Shown here: piece after piece, positions 45,116-53,082 of the stretch
Layout: each line of letters opens with the position of its first letter
Numbering within the stretch: the stretch's first letter is position 1
DNA from: WHSW01 sp963740055
Lineage (GTDB): Bacteria > Actinomycetota > Thermoleophilia > Solirubrobacterales > 70-9
NCBI GenBank assembly: GCA_963740055.1
Contig: CAVUCL010000005.1
Coordinates: forward strand, 496,001 to 560,000
Length of the DNA: 64,000 nucleotides
Direction: 5' to 3'
Program-made: the position numbers and the translations under genes
Notes under the pieces: generated by a model
Databases searched by the model: none
The model's input: the letters and a program-made list of their open reading frames with translations, nothing else
Told to the model about the DNA's origin: nothing

Positions 45116-45537
45116 GCGAGCCGCGCGACGGCGCCGCGGACCGCCTTGGCGGCGGTCGCCATCGCGGCATCGTCGGCGTACTTGGTCCGTGGCCAGAAGA
45201 AGCCGCGGAGGCCGTCCTTGCGCACCCGCGGGACGACGTGGACGTGCAGGTGCGGGACGCTCTGCGAGACGACGTTGTTGAGCGCCACGAACGAGCCCTG
45301 GGCGCCCATCGCGTCGCGGACGGCGACCGAGAGCGTGCGCGCGTTGGTGAACAGCGGCCCGACGAGCTCGTCGGGGAGGTCGGCGAGCGTCTCGTGGTGG
45401 TCCCTGGGAACCAGCAGCGAGTGACCCTCGAACAACGGCCGGTGGTCGAGGAAGGCGAGCGAGACCTCGTCCTCGAACACCAGGTGGGCGGCTGTCTCCC
45501 CGGAGACGATCGCACAGAAGGAGCAGCCGTCAGGCAA
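45112..45537 (-). CDS. HIT-family hydrolase
   Basis: A 141-residue histidine-triad protein, nucleotidyl hydrolase or transferase. The N-terminal CSFCAIVSGE zinc-type segment and the triad HLHVHVVPR are diagnostic, with FLDHRPLFEGHSLLVPRDHHETL between. It is the last gene of a five-gene minus-strand operon and overlaps the lipid-kinase gene by 8 bp. Nucleotide substrate unknown; family members act on AMP conjugates. Confidence 0.92.
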   Translation of the reverse strand: MPDGCSFCAIVSGETAAHLVFEDEVSLAFLDHRPLFEGHSLLVPRDHHETLADLPDELVGPLFTNARTLSVAVRDAMGAQGSFVALNNVVSQSVPHLHVHVVPRVRKDGLRGFFWPRTKYADDAAMATAAKAVRGAVARLA

Positions 45538-46547
45538 CGACCGTCAATGCCCCCGGAGCGATCCCGAGCTCGAGCTCGGTCGCGGCGCCGATGAAGTCGC
45601 CGTCGACCTGGACCGGGAACGGTCGCGGCTCGCCGTCGGGATCGCGCGAGACGGACTCGAGCCGCGCCTCGAGCACGTCGTCGAAGTGCTCGATCTGGCG
45701 GTGGTCGGCGGCGCGCAGGCGCTCGGCGAGCACGCGGCTGATGATCGGACCCATGTCGCGCTGCGCTGCCCGGCGCAGGACCGCGATCGAGAGCGTGCCG
45801 TCGTCGATCGCGATCCCGTCGCAGACGCGGACCGGACGCCGTCCGAAGTAGGTGAACGGGTCCGAGTTCTGGGCCAGGACGGTGACGCCCTCGGCGCTGC
45901 GGCCGCCGCTCTCGAGCCGCATCAGCACCGGGTTGCGCAGGTAGTCGCGATAGAAGCGAGGCGACCGCGACCCAGGTGTAGAAGTAGGGCCCGGCGCGCG
46001 CCTTCAGCTTCGGCCGCCGGTCGACCTTCATCGCGGCGGTCGCGTCGAGCCCGGACCCGCAGCTGAAGACGAACTTGCGTTCGTTGGCGATCCCGAGGTC
46101 GATCTTGCGCGGTTGGAAGCGGTCGGCGAGCCCGAGCAGGTGCTCGGTCGCGTCGACGACGTCATTGGGGATCCCGAGCGTCCGCGCGACGACGTTGGTC
46201 GAGCCCCCGGGGAGGATCGTCACCGGGACGTCGGTCCCCGCGAGCCCGTTGGCGATCTCGTTCAGGGTCCCGTCGCCGCCGAACGCGACCACGATGTCGT
46301 AGCCGCCGTCGCGCGCCTCGTGGCCGATCTCGGTCGCATGGTTCTGCGCCTCGGTCATCACCGCATCGACCTCGTAACGCCCCTGGAGCGCGTAGACGAC
46401 GAGGTTCTTGAGCCGGTCGGAGACCGTCGTCGCGTACGGGTTGACGATGACCAGCATCCGCTTCTTGCGGCGCCCGGCGCCGCTGCGGCCGCGCGCGGTC
46501 GTGGGCTCGCGCGCGGGGGCGGTGGGCTCGAGCGTCGCGGTGCTCAC
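45530..46547 (-). CDS. Diacylglycerol/sphingosine kinase-like lipid kinase, one extra base
   Basis: A DAGK-catalytic-domain protein of about 338 residues that would phosphorylate a lipid in the membrane interface. The start is MLVIVNPYATTVSDRLKNLV after a basic leader (AGRRKKR). Nucleotide-site motif VVAFGGDGTLNEIANGLAGTD and LPGGSTNVVARTLGIPND are clear. One extra base at about 45956 breaks the frame after YFYTWVAVAS; removing it gives FYRDYLRNPVLM and then VLAQNSDPFTYFGRRPV, ending GALTVVA. GTG 46547 overlaps the MBL stop. Co-transcribed with HIT and MBL genes. Confidence 0.86.
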
Positions 46548-47599
46548 CGCGGGATCGTAGCTCCGGGCGATCCGGGGATGGCGACCTCGCCCCGCTCTCC
46601 GGTGGCCTCGAAGCGGACCACGCCGTCCTCCTCGACCTCGCGCACGATCCCGGCGTCGATCAGCAGGTCGACGTGGCCGACGACCTCCGACAGGGTCAGG
46701 AACGCCTGGGTCACGGCGATGTTCCCCCACAGCTCCTGTGCGAGCTCATGCGCCGTGCGCGGGCGCTCGGCGATCAGCCGGGCGAGCTTCGCCGCTCGCC
46801 GCCGGTGCATCTCGAAGCGCTGGTCGATCAGCGCCGCGTGGTCGGTGATCGGATCGCCGTGGCCGGGGAGGACGATCTCCGCCGGCAGCTCGCGGGTGCG
46901 CGCGAGCGAGGCGAGGTAGGTGACCAGGGCCTTCGGGCGATCCGGCGAGGCGGACTCGTCGAGCGGGCGTGCGAGCAGCGGGTTGGACGAGATGTGGGCG
47001 ATCAGGTGGTCGGCGGCGAACAGGATCCGGCGCTCGGCGTCCCAGAACACCGTGTCGGAGGGGCTGTGCCCGGGGCGGTGCTGGACCTCGAGCCGGCGCC
47101 CGGCGAGCTCGATCGACTCGCCGTCGGCGAGCGGCCGCGTCACCGTCGCCGCCGCGCCCCAGCCGCGAAAGCTCGCCGAGACGCTGCGCAGCGCCGCGAC
47201 CACCTCCTCGGCGATCCCGTAGCGGAGCATGAGCCCGGCGGCGAACTCGTCATCGCGCTCGGTGTCGGCGCCGTAGCTCTCGACGAAGGGGACGACGACG
47301 TCGATCGCCGCCACCTCGGCACCCGAGTGCGAGGCGAGGATGTCGACGAGGCCGAGGTGGTCGATGTGCTGGTGGCTGATCACGATCAGCTCCAGGTCCT
47401 CGACCGCGTGCCCGGCGGCCTCGAGCTGGCGCTGGAGCTCGTCCAGCGACTTGCCCGAGTTCGGGCCCGAGTCGATCAGGGTCAGCGGCTCGTCGGCGAT
47501 CAGGTAGCAGTTGACCCGCCCGACCGCGAACGGGGTCGGGATCTCGAGGCGGTGGATTCCCGCTTCGCGCGCCCGCTCCAGCGCCTGCTCGGGGTTCAC
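46544..47599 (-). CDS. MBL-fold metallohydrolase with C-terminal winged helix
   Basis: A 351-residue metallo-beta-lactamase-fold enzyme. The zinc motif is SHQHIDHLGL (HxHxDH), later His in HRPGHSPSD and an Asp in FAADHLIAH; HGDPI closes the site. The C-terminal part (about 270-345) is a small winged-helix-like domain, as in LACTB2-type hydrolases. GTG 47599 starts NPEQALERAREAG. It overlaps manB by 4 bp at one end and the kinase gene by 4 bp at the other. Substrate unknown; the family includes thioester and RNA hydrolases. Confidence 0.88.
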   Translation of the reverse strand: MNPEQALERAREAGIHRLEIPTPFAVGRVNCYLIADEPLTLIDSGPNSGKSLDELQRQLEAAGHAVEDLELIVISHQHIDHLGLVDILASHSGAEVAAIDVVVPFVESYGADTERDDEFAAGLMLRYGIAEEVVAALRSVSASFRGWGAAATVTRPLADGESIELAGRRLEVQHRPGHSPSDTVFWDAERRILFAADHLIAHISSNPLLARPLDESASPDRPKALVTYLASLARTRELPAEIVLPGHGDPITDHAALIDQRFEMHRRRAAKLARLIAERPRTAHELAQELWGNIAVTQAFLTLSEVVGHVDLLIDAGIVREVEEDGVVRFEATGERGEVAIPGSPGATIPR

Positions 47600-48972
47600 G
47601 ACCTGATGAACTCGAGGACCTCGTCGCGCTTTCGCTCCATGTCATCCCGCGAGACGAGCGATTCGAGGTTGAGCCGCAGCAGCGGCTCTGTGTTCGAGGG
47701 CCGGACGTTGAAGTGCCAGTCGGGGTAATCGACCGAGACTCCGTCGAGCCGGCCGATCTCGGCGTCGGGGTGCCGCTCGGCGAGCGCCTGCATCTTCGCC
47801 TCGGGGTCGTCGACCTCCGAGTTGATCTCGCCGGAGATGAAGTAGCGCCCGCGCAGCTCGCCGACCAGCTCCGAGAGCGACCGGCCCGAGGTCGAGAGCA
47901 GCTCGAGCACGAGCAGCGCCGGGATCGTCCCGGAGTCCGCGCACCAGAAGTCGCGGAAGTAGTAGTGGCCCGAGACCTCGCCCCCGAAGGCCGCGTCGTG
48001 CTCGCGCATCGCGATCTTGAAGAAGGCGTGCCCGACCCGGTTCAGCCGCGAGCTGCCGCCCGCCTCGCGCACGGTGTCGGGCACCGCGCGGCTCGCTCGC
48101 ACGTCGTAGAGGATCTCGGCGCCGGGCTGCTTGCCGAGCACCTGGCGCGCGAGCAGCGCGGTGAGGAAGTCGCCGTCGACGAAGCTGCCGGTGTCGTCGA
48201 TGAAGAAGCAGCGGTCGGCGTCGCCGTCCCACGCGATCCCGAGGTCGGCGCCCTCGTCGAGGACGCGGTCGATGACGAAGCGGCGGTTCTCCGGCAGCAG
48301 CGGATTCGGCTCGTGGTCGGGAAACTCGCCGTCGGGGACCCAGTAGGTCTCGACCAGGTCGAGGCCGAGCCGCTCGAGCAGCGGGCCGGCCATCGGTCCC
48401 GCCATCCCGTTGCCGCCGTCGACGACGACCTTGAGCGGCCTGACCGCGGCCGGATCGATGAACGAGAGCGCGTGGCGCTGGAAGTCCGGGTAGACGTCGA
48501 CCGCCTCGACCGCGCCGCCGCCGGGTGGCTCCCCGGCGCCGGCGAGGACGAGCTCGCGGATCTCGCCGATCCCGGCGTCTCCCGAGAGCGCCAGCGCGCC
48601 CTCGCGGACCAGCTTCACGCCGGTGTAGGCCTTCGGGTTGTGCGAGGCGGTGACCATCGCACCACCGTCGAGCCCGCCGTCGCCGACGAGGAAGTAGAGC
48701 ATCTCGGTCCCGACCATCCCGGCGTCGAGGACGGTCACGCCCTCGTCGACGAGCCCGTCGCGCAGCCGTCCGGCCATCTCCGGCGCCTGCAGGCGCATGT
48801 CGCGCCCGAGCCCGACCCGAAGCTCGGCCGTGGGCTTGCCGCGCAGGTCCCCGAGCACGTGGGCGAACGCGCGCCCGATCGCATAGCCGGTCTCGCCGTC
48901 CATCTCGGAGCCGTAGAGGCCGCGGATGTCGTAGGCCTTGAAGATCGCCGCCGGCGGCGCGACCTCAGTCAT
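47596..48972 (-). CDS. manB: Phosphomannomutase/phosphoglucomutase
   Basis: An alpha-D-phosphohexomutase of 458 residues converting hexose 6- and 1-phosphates. Catalytic serine loop ASHNPKAYTGVK, metal loop IAWDGDADRCFFID, sugar-binding loop GGEVSGHYYFRD and phosphate loop RPSNTEPLLRL are all present, and the N-terminus IFKAYDIRGLYG is typical. The supply of mannose 1-phosphate or glucose 1-phosphate would feed envelope glycan synthesis, in line with glycosyltransferases nearby. It overlaps the HIT gene by 8 bp upstream and the MBL gene by 4 bp downstream. Confidence 0.93.
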   Translation of the reverse strand: MTEVAPPAAIFKAYDIRGLYGSEMDGETGYAIGRAFAHVLGDLRGKPTAELRVGLGRDMRLQAPEMAGRLRDGLVDEGVTVLDAGMVGTEMLYFLVGDGGLDGGAMVTASHNPKAYTGVKLVREGALALSGDAGIGEIRELVLAGAGEPPGGGAVEAVDVYPDFQRHALSFIDPAAVRPLKVVVDGGNGMAGPMAGPLLERLGLDLVETYWVPDGEFPDHEPNPLLPENRRFVIDRVLDEGADLGIAWDGDADRCFFIDDTGSFVDGDFLTALLARQVLGKQPGAEILYDVRASRAVPDTVREAGGSSRLNRVGHAFFKIAMREHDAAFGGEVSGHYYFRDFWCADSGTIPALLVLELLSTSGRSLSELVGELRGRYFISGEINSEVDDPEAKMQALAERHPDAEIGRLDGVSVDYPDWHFNVRPSNTEPLLRLNLESLVSRDDMERKRDEVLEFIRS

Positions 48973-49459
48973 CGAACCTGCCGCGCAGCTCCGCGTAGCT
49001 CTGCTCGAGCGATTGCGGCATCACCCGGGTGTCGCCGAGCACCGGCATGAAGTTGGTGTCGCCGCCCCAGCGCGGGACGACGTGCATGTGGATGTGGTGC
49101 TCGACCCCGGCGCCGGCGACGCGGCCCTGGTTGAAGCCGACGTTGTAGCCGTGCGGGGCGTAGACGTCCTCGAGTACCGCGATCGCGCGCTGCGCGAGCG
49201 CCATCAGCTCCGCCACCGTGGGCGGGTCGAGGTCGGCGATCGAGTCCAGGTGCGCGTAGGGGGCGACCATCAGGTGCCCGTTCGTGTACGGGAACAGGTT
49301 CAAGATCACGAAGCAGCGCTCGCCGCGATGGACGATCAGGTTCGCCGCGTCATCGTCGTCGCCCGGCTTGGCGCAGAAGATGCACTCCGCCTCGACGTCC
49401 TTGGCGGCGTCCTTCACGTACTGAAGGCGCCACGGCGCCCAGATCCGCTGGTTGGCCAC
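48965..49459 (-). CDS. HIT-family Ap4A phosphorylase-like protein
   Basis: A 164-residue HIT protein with the start RIWAPWRLQYVKDA and zinc-type ECIFCAKPGDDDD. The triad is HHIHMHVVPRW, with NLFPYTNGHLMVAPYAH before it, matching the diadenosine-polyphosphate-type HIT proteins of actinobacteria (Rv2613c type). GTG 49459 begins ANQRIWAPW, the typical N-terminus. It is the first gene of the operon with manB, MBL, lipid kinase and the second HIT gene; corA lies 26 bp upstream on the same strand. Confidence 0.92.
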   Translation of the reverse strand: MANQRIWAPWRLQYVKDAAKDVEAECIFCAKPGDDDDAANLIVHRGERCFVILNLFPYTNGHLMVAPYAHLDSIADLDPPTVAELMALAQRAIAVLEDVYAPHGYNVGFNQGRVAGAGVEHHIHMHVVPRWGGDTNFMPVLGDTRVMPQSLEQSYAELRGRFDD

Positions 49460-49485
49460 ACGCGCGCATGCTACGGATCGGCTCC

Positions 49486-50490
49486 TCAGAGCCAGCGGCG
49501 GCTGCGGAAGTAGCCGACCATGCCCAGGAGCAGGACGACCATCGCCCCGACGATGACGTAGAAGTCGGTCGAGTCGCCCTCGCCGGGAACGCCGACGTTC
49601 ATACCCCAGATGCTGGCGATCAGGGTCAGGGGGAGCACGATCACGCTGATCGCGGTGAGCACGCGGAGGATGTCGTTGACGCGGTGCGAGATGTAGGACT
49701 CGTTCGTCTCGTCGAGCGCCTCGACGACCTCCTTGTAGTTCTCGAGCATGTCCCAGATCCGCTCGTGCGAGTCGCCGACGTCGTCGAAGTAGATCTCGAG
49801 CTCGCCGCCGGCGGGGGCGAGGAACGGCTGCTCGAGCTTCTCGAGGTCGCGGAGAACCGTCCGCTGCGGGCGGATCACCTTGCGGAAGTTGATGATCTCC
49901 TGCTTCACGGTCGAGATGTCGCGGACGATGTCCTCGGAGCGGCCCTCGAAGATCTCGTCCTCGAGCGCGTCGAGCTTGTTGCCGATCTTGCGCAGCATCG
50001 GGAAGCAGTAGTCGAAGCCGTCGTCGATGATCCGGTAGAGCAGGTAGCCCGACCCGCGCGAGAAGAGCTGGTCGCGCAGCTCCTCCTTCTGGCGGCAGCG
50101 CTCGAACAGGTACTCGACCGGCTGCAGCGGCGTGTTCGGGATCGTGACCAGGAAGTCGCGGCCGACGAAGATGTCGAGCTCACCCGCGTTCAGCCTGCCG
50201 ACCTGGCGGTCGAAGACCGGGAAGTGCAGGACGATGAACAGGTAGCTCGGGTACTCGTCGATCTTCGGCCGCTGGTTGCGCGAGAGCACGTCCTCGAGGT
50301 CGAGGGCGTGGAAGTCGAACTGCTCCTCGAGCCAGGCGGCCTCGAGCGGGGTCGGGCGGTCGATGTTGACCCAGCGCAGGCCAGAGGCCTGCACGGCCTC
50401 GACCTGGGGGCTGCGGTCGCGCGGCTCAGCCGGCGCGACGAGCTCGGCGCTGCGCTGGCGGCGTAGCCTCGGCTTCGGAAGGCTCGGCAT
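49486..50490 (-). CDS. corA: CorA-like divalent metal transporter
   Basis: A 334-residue CorA-family protein. A long soluble N-terminal domain (QPKIDEYPSYLFIVLHFPVF-like strands, helices EIINFRKVIRPQRTVLRDLEKL and ERIWDMLENYKEVVEAL) precedes two C-terminal helices, VLTAISVIVLPLTLIASIWG and FYVIVGAMVVLLLGMVGYF. The signature between them is WGMNVG, so the family GMN is present but the usual following Phe is Val. It transports Mg or a similar ion. The start region is Pro/Arg-rich and not conserved. It diverges from the SAM riboswitch. Confidence 0.9.
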   Translation of the reverse strand: MPSLPKPRLRRQRSAELVAPAEPRDRSPQVEAVQASGLRWVNIDRPTPLEAAWLEEQFDFHALDLEDVLSRNQRPKIDEYPSYLFIVLHFPVFDRQVGRLNAGELDIFVGRDFLVTIPNTPLQPVEYLFERCRQKEELRDQLFSRGSGYLLYRIIDDGFDYCFPMLRKIGNKLDALEDEIFEGRSEDIVRDISTVKQEIINFRKVIRPQRTVLRDLEKLEQPFLAPAGGELEIYFDDVGDSHERIWDMLENYKEVVEALDETNESYISHRVNDILRVLTAISVIVLPLTLIASIWGMNVGVPGEGDSTDFYVIVGAMVVLLLGMVGYFRSRRWL

Positions 50491-50596
50491 CGTTGCTCGT
50501 CTCGCTCGTCGTCTCGTTCATTCGCGGCTCCGATCCCAAGCCTACTCAGACCGGCGGCCGGCGCTCGCAAGCGCGCGACCACCGATCGGGCGCTGT

Positions 50597-50602
50597 TATA
50601 GT
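50597..50602 (+). promoter_or_regulatory. -10-like hexamer for the SAM-riboswitch transcript
   Basis: TATAGT, about 8 nt before the first base of riboswitch helix P1. Here the transcript has a long structured leader, unlike most genes in the window. Confidence 0.45.
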
Positions 50603-50609
50603 CCGCCGC

Positions 50610-50735
50610 CACATAACCGCTGCATCCAGAGGGGTGGAGGGACTGGCCCTACGAAGCCCCGGCAACCATCGAAGGTCGCAAGACCGGAGAAAGGTGCCAA
50701 TTCCAGCAGGCAGAGAGCCTGGGAGATGTGAGTGG
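50610..50735 (+). promoter_or_regulatory. SAM-I (S-box) riboswitch
   Basis: The S-box core is directly readable: ATCCAGAGGGGTGGAGGGAC, CTGGCCC, then CCCCGGCAACC, AAGGTGCCAATTCC, GCAGG and CTGGGAGATGTG, in the correct order and spacing. Closing stem P1 pairs CACAT (50610-50614) with ATGTG (50726-50730). With SAM bound it should favour the terminator that follows. Confidence 0.92.
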
Positions 50736-50747
50736 AAGTCCGGTCCG

Positions 50748-50779
50748 GACCTCTGCTCGCAACTGGCAGAGGTCTTTTT
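50748..50779 (+). terminator. Rho-independent terminator of the SAM riboswitch
   Basis: GACCTCTGC/GCAGAGGTC (9 bp) closes a nine-base loop and is followed directly by five T. It lies 33 bp before the next start codon, so it is the expression platform: transcription stops when SAM is plentiful. Confidence 0.88.
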
Positions 50780-50811
50780 CGTAGTCGAACGAGAACCGGA
50801 AGGAGCTTCGG

Positions 50812-52057
50812 ATGGCACCCACTTCGCTCAGTTGCAGGGAATGCGCGGCCACGTATCCGCTCGAGGCGCGCTACGTGTGCGAGCAGTGCTTCGGCCCGCT
50901 CGAGGTCCGATACGACCTCGCCGCCCTCGATCCCGCGGAGGCGAAGCGGAAGATCCAGGCCGGCCCGGCCGGGATCTGGCGCTACGCCGACTTCCTCCCG
51001 TTCGCCGAGCGTCCGCGCGACCCGCTGCAGCCCGGGCTGACGCCGCTGGTGCGCGCCGACCGGCTCGCCGCGCGCCTCGGCCTCGGGGAGGTCTGGATCA
51101 AGAACGACGCCGCCAACCCGACGCACTCGTTCAAGGACCGGGTGGTCGCGGTCGCGGTCGCCAAGGCGCGCGAGCTCGGCTACGAGACCGTCGCCTGCGC
51201 CTCGACCGGCAACCTCGCGAACGCGGTCGCCGCCCACGCGGCCGCGGCTGGCCTCGACTCCTACGTCTTCGTACCCGCCGACCTCGAGGAGCAGAAGCTG
51301 CTCGCGACGGGCGTCTACGGCACCCGGCTGGTCGGGGTGCGCGGCAACTACGACGACGTCAACCGCCTCTGCACCGAGCTCTGCGAGACCCGGCCGTGGG
51401 CGTTCGTGAACGTCAACCTGCGCCCCTACTACGCGGAAGGGTCGAAGACGCTCGCCTACGAGACGGTCGAGCAGCTCGGCTGGACGCTGCCCGACCGGGT
51501 CGTCTGTCCGATCGCCTCCGGATCGCTGTTCACGAAGATCGGCCGCGGGTTCGAGGAGTGGCTCGAGGTCGGGCTCGTCGACGGTGAGCTGCCGGCGTTC
51601 AACGGTGCCCAGGCCGATGGCTGCAATCCGGTCGCCGAGGCCTACGGCGAGGGCTGGGACGTTTGCAAGCCCCAGCGTCCGGAGACGATCGCGAAGAGCC
51701 TCGCGATCGGCAATCCCGCCGACGGGCCGTACGCGCTCGAGCTCGCCCGCCGCACCGGCGGCTCGATCGAGGCGGTCGACGACGACGAGATCAGGGCGGG
51801 GATCCGCCTGCTCGCCGAGACGACCGGGATCTTCACCGAGACGGCGGGGGGCGTGACCACCTCGGTGCTCGCGAAGCTCGCCGCGCGCGGGCGCGATCGA
51901 CGCCTCCGAGCGGGTCGTCGTGATCATCACCGGCGAGGGGCTGAAGACCCTCGACGCGGTCCGCGAGGGCTTTCGGATCGACGAGATCGAGCCCCGGCTC
52001 GACGCCTTCGAGGCGATCGTCGCCGGGGACGCCGCCGTCGGCGCGAGCGCCGTCTGA
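50812..52057 (+). CDS. thrC: Threonine-synthase-like PLP enzyme under SAM riboswitch, one extra base
   Basis: A fold-type-II PLP enzyme with an N-terminal zinc ribbon (CRECAATYPLEARYVCEQC). PLP Lys is in NPTHSFKDRVVAVAV; the phosphate loop is ACASTGNLANAVAAH; PIASGSLFTK and ETAGGVTTSVLAKL follow. One extra base near 51892 breaks the frame; removing it restores AIDASERVVVIITGEGLKTL and an end at TGA 52055-52057, about 414 residues. Threonine synthase uses O-phosphohomoserine. The SAM-riboswitch and the adjoining ThiS/MoaD-like gene suggest the enzyme may instead, or also, serve sulfur transfer into homocysteine. Sequence alone does not settle this. Confidence 0.88.
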
Positions 52058-52059
52058 GC

Positions 52060-52065
52060 TAGATT
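52060..52065 (+). promoter_or_regulatory. -10-like hexamer before the ThiS-like gene
   Basis: TAGATT ends 8 nt before ATG 52074 and would allow expression of the carrier independent of the SAM riboswitch. Confidence 0.4.
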
Positions 52066-52073
52066 TCGCCGCG

Positions 52074-52349
52074 ATGGCGGTCACGGTCAAGATCCCGGCG
52101 CAGCTGCGCGCGGTCACCGACGGCGAGGGCGAGGTGGAGGTCGACGGCGGCACCGTCGGCGAGGCGCTCGACGCGCTCTTCGACGCGCACACCGACCTGC
52201 GCGAGCGGATCACCGAGGACGGCACCCTGCGGCGGTTCGTCAACGTCTACGTATCGGGCGAGGACATCCGCTTCCAGGACGGGCTCGAGACCGAGCTCGC
52301 CGACGGCGACGAGGTGACGATCCTCCCCGCCGTTGCCGGTGGGCGCTAG
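52074..52349 (+). CDS. ThiS/MoaD-like sulfur-carrier protein ending GGR
   Basis: A 91-residue beta-grasp protein: VTVKIPAQLRAVTDGEGEVEV, TVGEALDALFDAHTDLRERI, FVNVYVSGEDIRF and ELADGDEVTILPAVAGG. These match MoaD/ThiS/CysO. The C-terminus is AVAGGR: the usual terminal Gly-Gly is followed by one Arg, so activation to a thiocarboxylate would need removal of Arg. It starts 16 bp after the PLP enzyme and overlaps the next gene. Pairing of a PLP enzyme with such a carrier resembles the CysO-CysM system. No activating ThiF-like enzyme or JAMM protease is in the window. Confidence 0.85.
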   Translation: MAVTVKIPAQLRAVTDGEGEVEVDGGTVGEALDALFDAHTDLRERITEDGTLRRFVNVYVSGEDIRFQDGLETELADGDEVTILPAVAGGR

Positions 52350-53082
52350 CGACGTCCCGGTCGCGATCCTCTGCGGGGGACGCGGGACGAGGCTCCAAGA
52401 GCGCACCCACGCGATCCCGAAGGCGCTGGTGGAGATCGGCGCGAAGCCGATCCTCTGGCACGTGATCCGCATCTACGCGGCCCAGGGCCATCGCCGCTTC
52501 CTGCTCCTGACCGGCTACCTCGGCGAGCAGATCGAGGCCTTCGTCGCCGCCGAGCGCTGGCCGGAGCCGATCTCGGTCCGCTGCCTCGACACCGGGCTCG
52601 AGACCCCGACCGGCGGCCGGGTCGCACGCGCCGGAGCCGAGCTCGCCGGCGGGACCTTCTGCCTCACCTACGCCGACGGCGTCGCCGACATCGACCTCGC
52701 GGCGGAGCTGGCGCATCACCGCGCGCGCGGCGCGGTCGCGACGATGACGGTCGTGCGCCCGCACAGCCAGTGGGGGGTCGCGGAGATCGGCGACGACGAG
52801 CGGATCACCGGCTTCAGCGAGAAGCCGCGGCTCGACCACTGGGTCAACGGCGGCTTCTTCGTCTGCGAGCCGGGCTTCCTCGAACGGCTCGCCGACGACT
52901 CGGTGCTCGAGCGCGAGCCACTGGCCTCGATCGCCTCCGATGGCGGGCTCGCCGCCTACCGCCACCGCGGCTTCTGGGACTGCATGGACACCTACAAGGA
53001 CGCGATCACGCTCAATGACCTGTGGCAGTCCGGGCGCGCCCCCTGGCGCGTCTGGAAGCGTGAGCAGGCGGCCGCCCGGTGA
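52339..53082 (+). CDS. Glucose-1-phosphate cytidylyltransferase-like nucleotidyltransferase
   Basis: A 247-residue sugar nucleotidyltransferase of the RfbF type. The nucleotide loop is AILCGGRGTRLQERTHAIPKALVEIG; then TYADGVADIDL (metal Asp), GVAEIGDDERITGFSEKP, HWVNGGFFVCEPGFL and FWDCMDTYKDAITLNDLW follow. The WxxxDTYKD ending is typical of CDP-glucose pyrophosphorylase. GTG 52339 is used; TTG 52333 is also possible. It overlaps the carrier gene by 11 bp and the next gene by 4 bp, so all are in one transcript. Confidence 0.85.
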   Translation: MGASDVPVAILCGGRGTRLQERTHAIPKALVEIGAKPILWHVIRIYAAQGHRRFLLLTGYLGEQIEAFVAAERWPEPISVRCLDTGLETPTGGRVARAGAELAGGTFCLTYADGVADIDLAAELAHHRARGAVATMTVVRPHSQWGVAEIGDDERITGFSEKPRLDHWVNGGFFVCEPGFLERLADDSVLEREPLASIASDGGLAAYRHRGFWDCMDTYKDAITLNDLWQSGRAPWRVWKREQAAAR

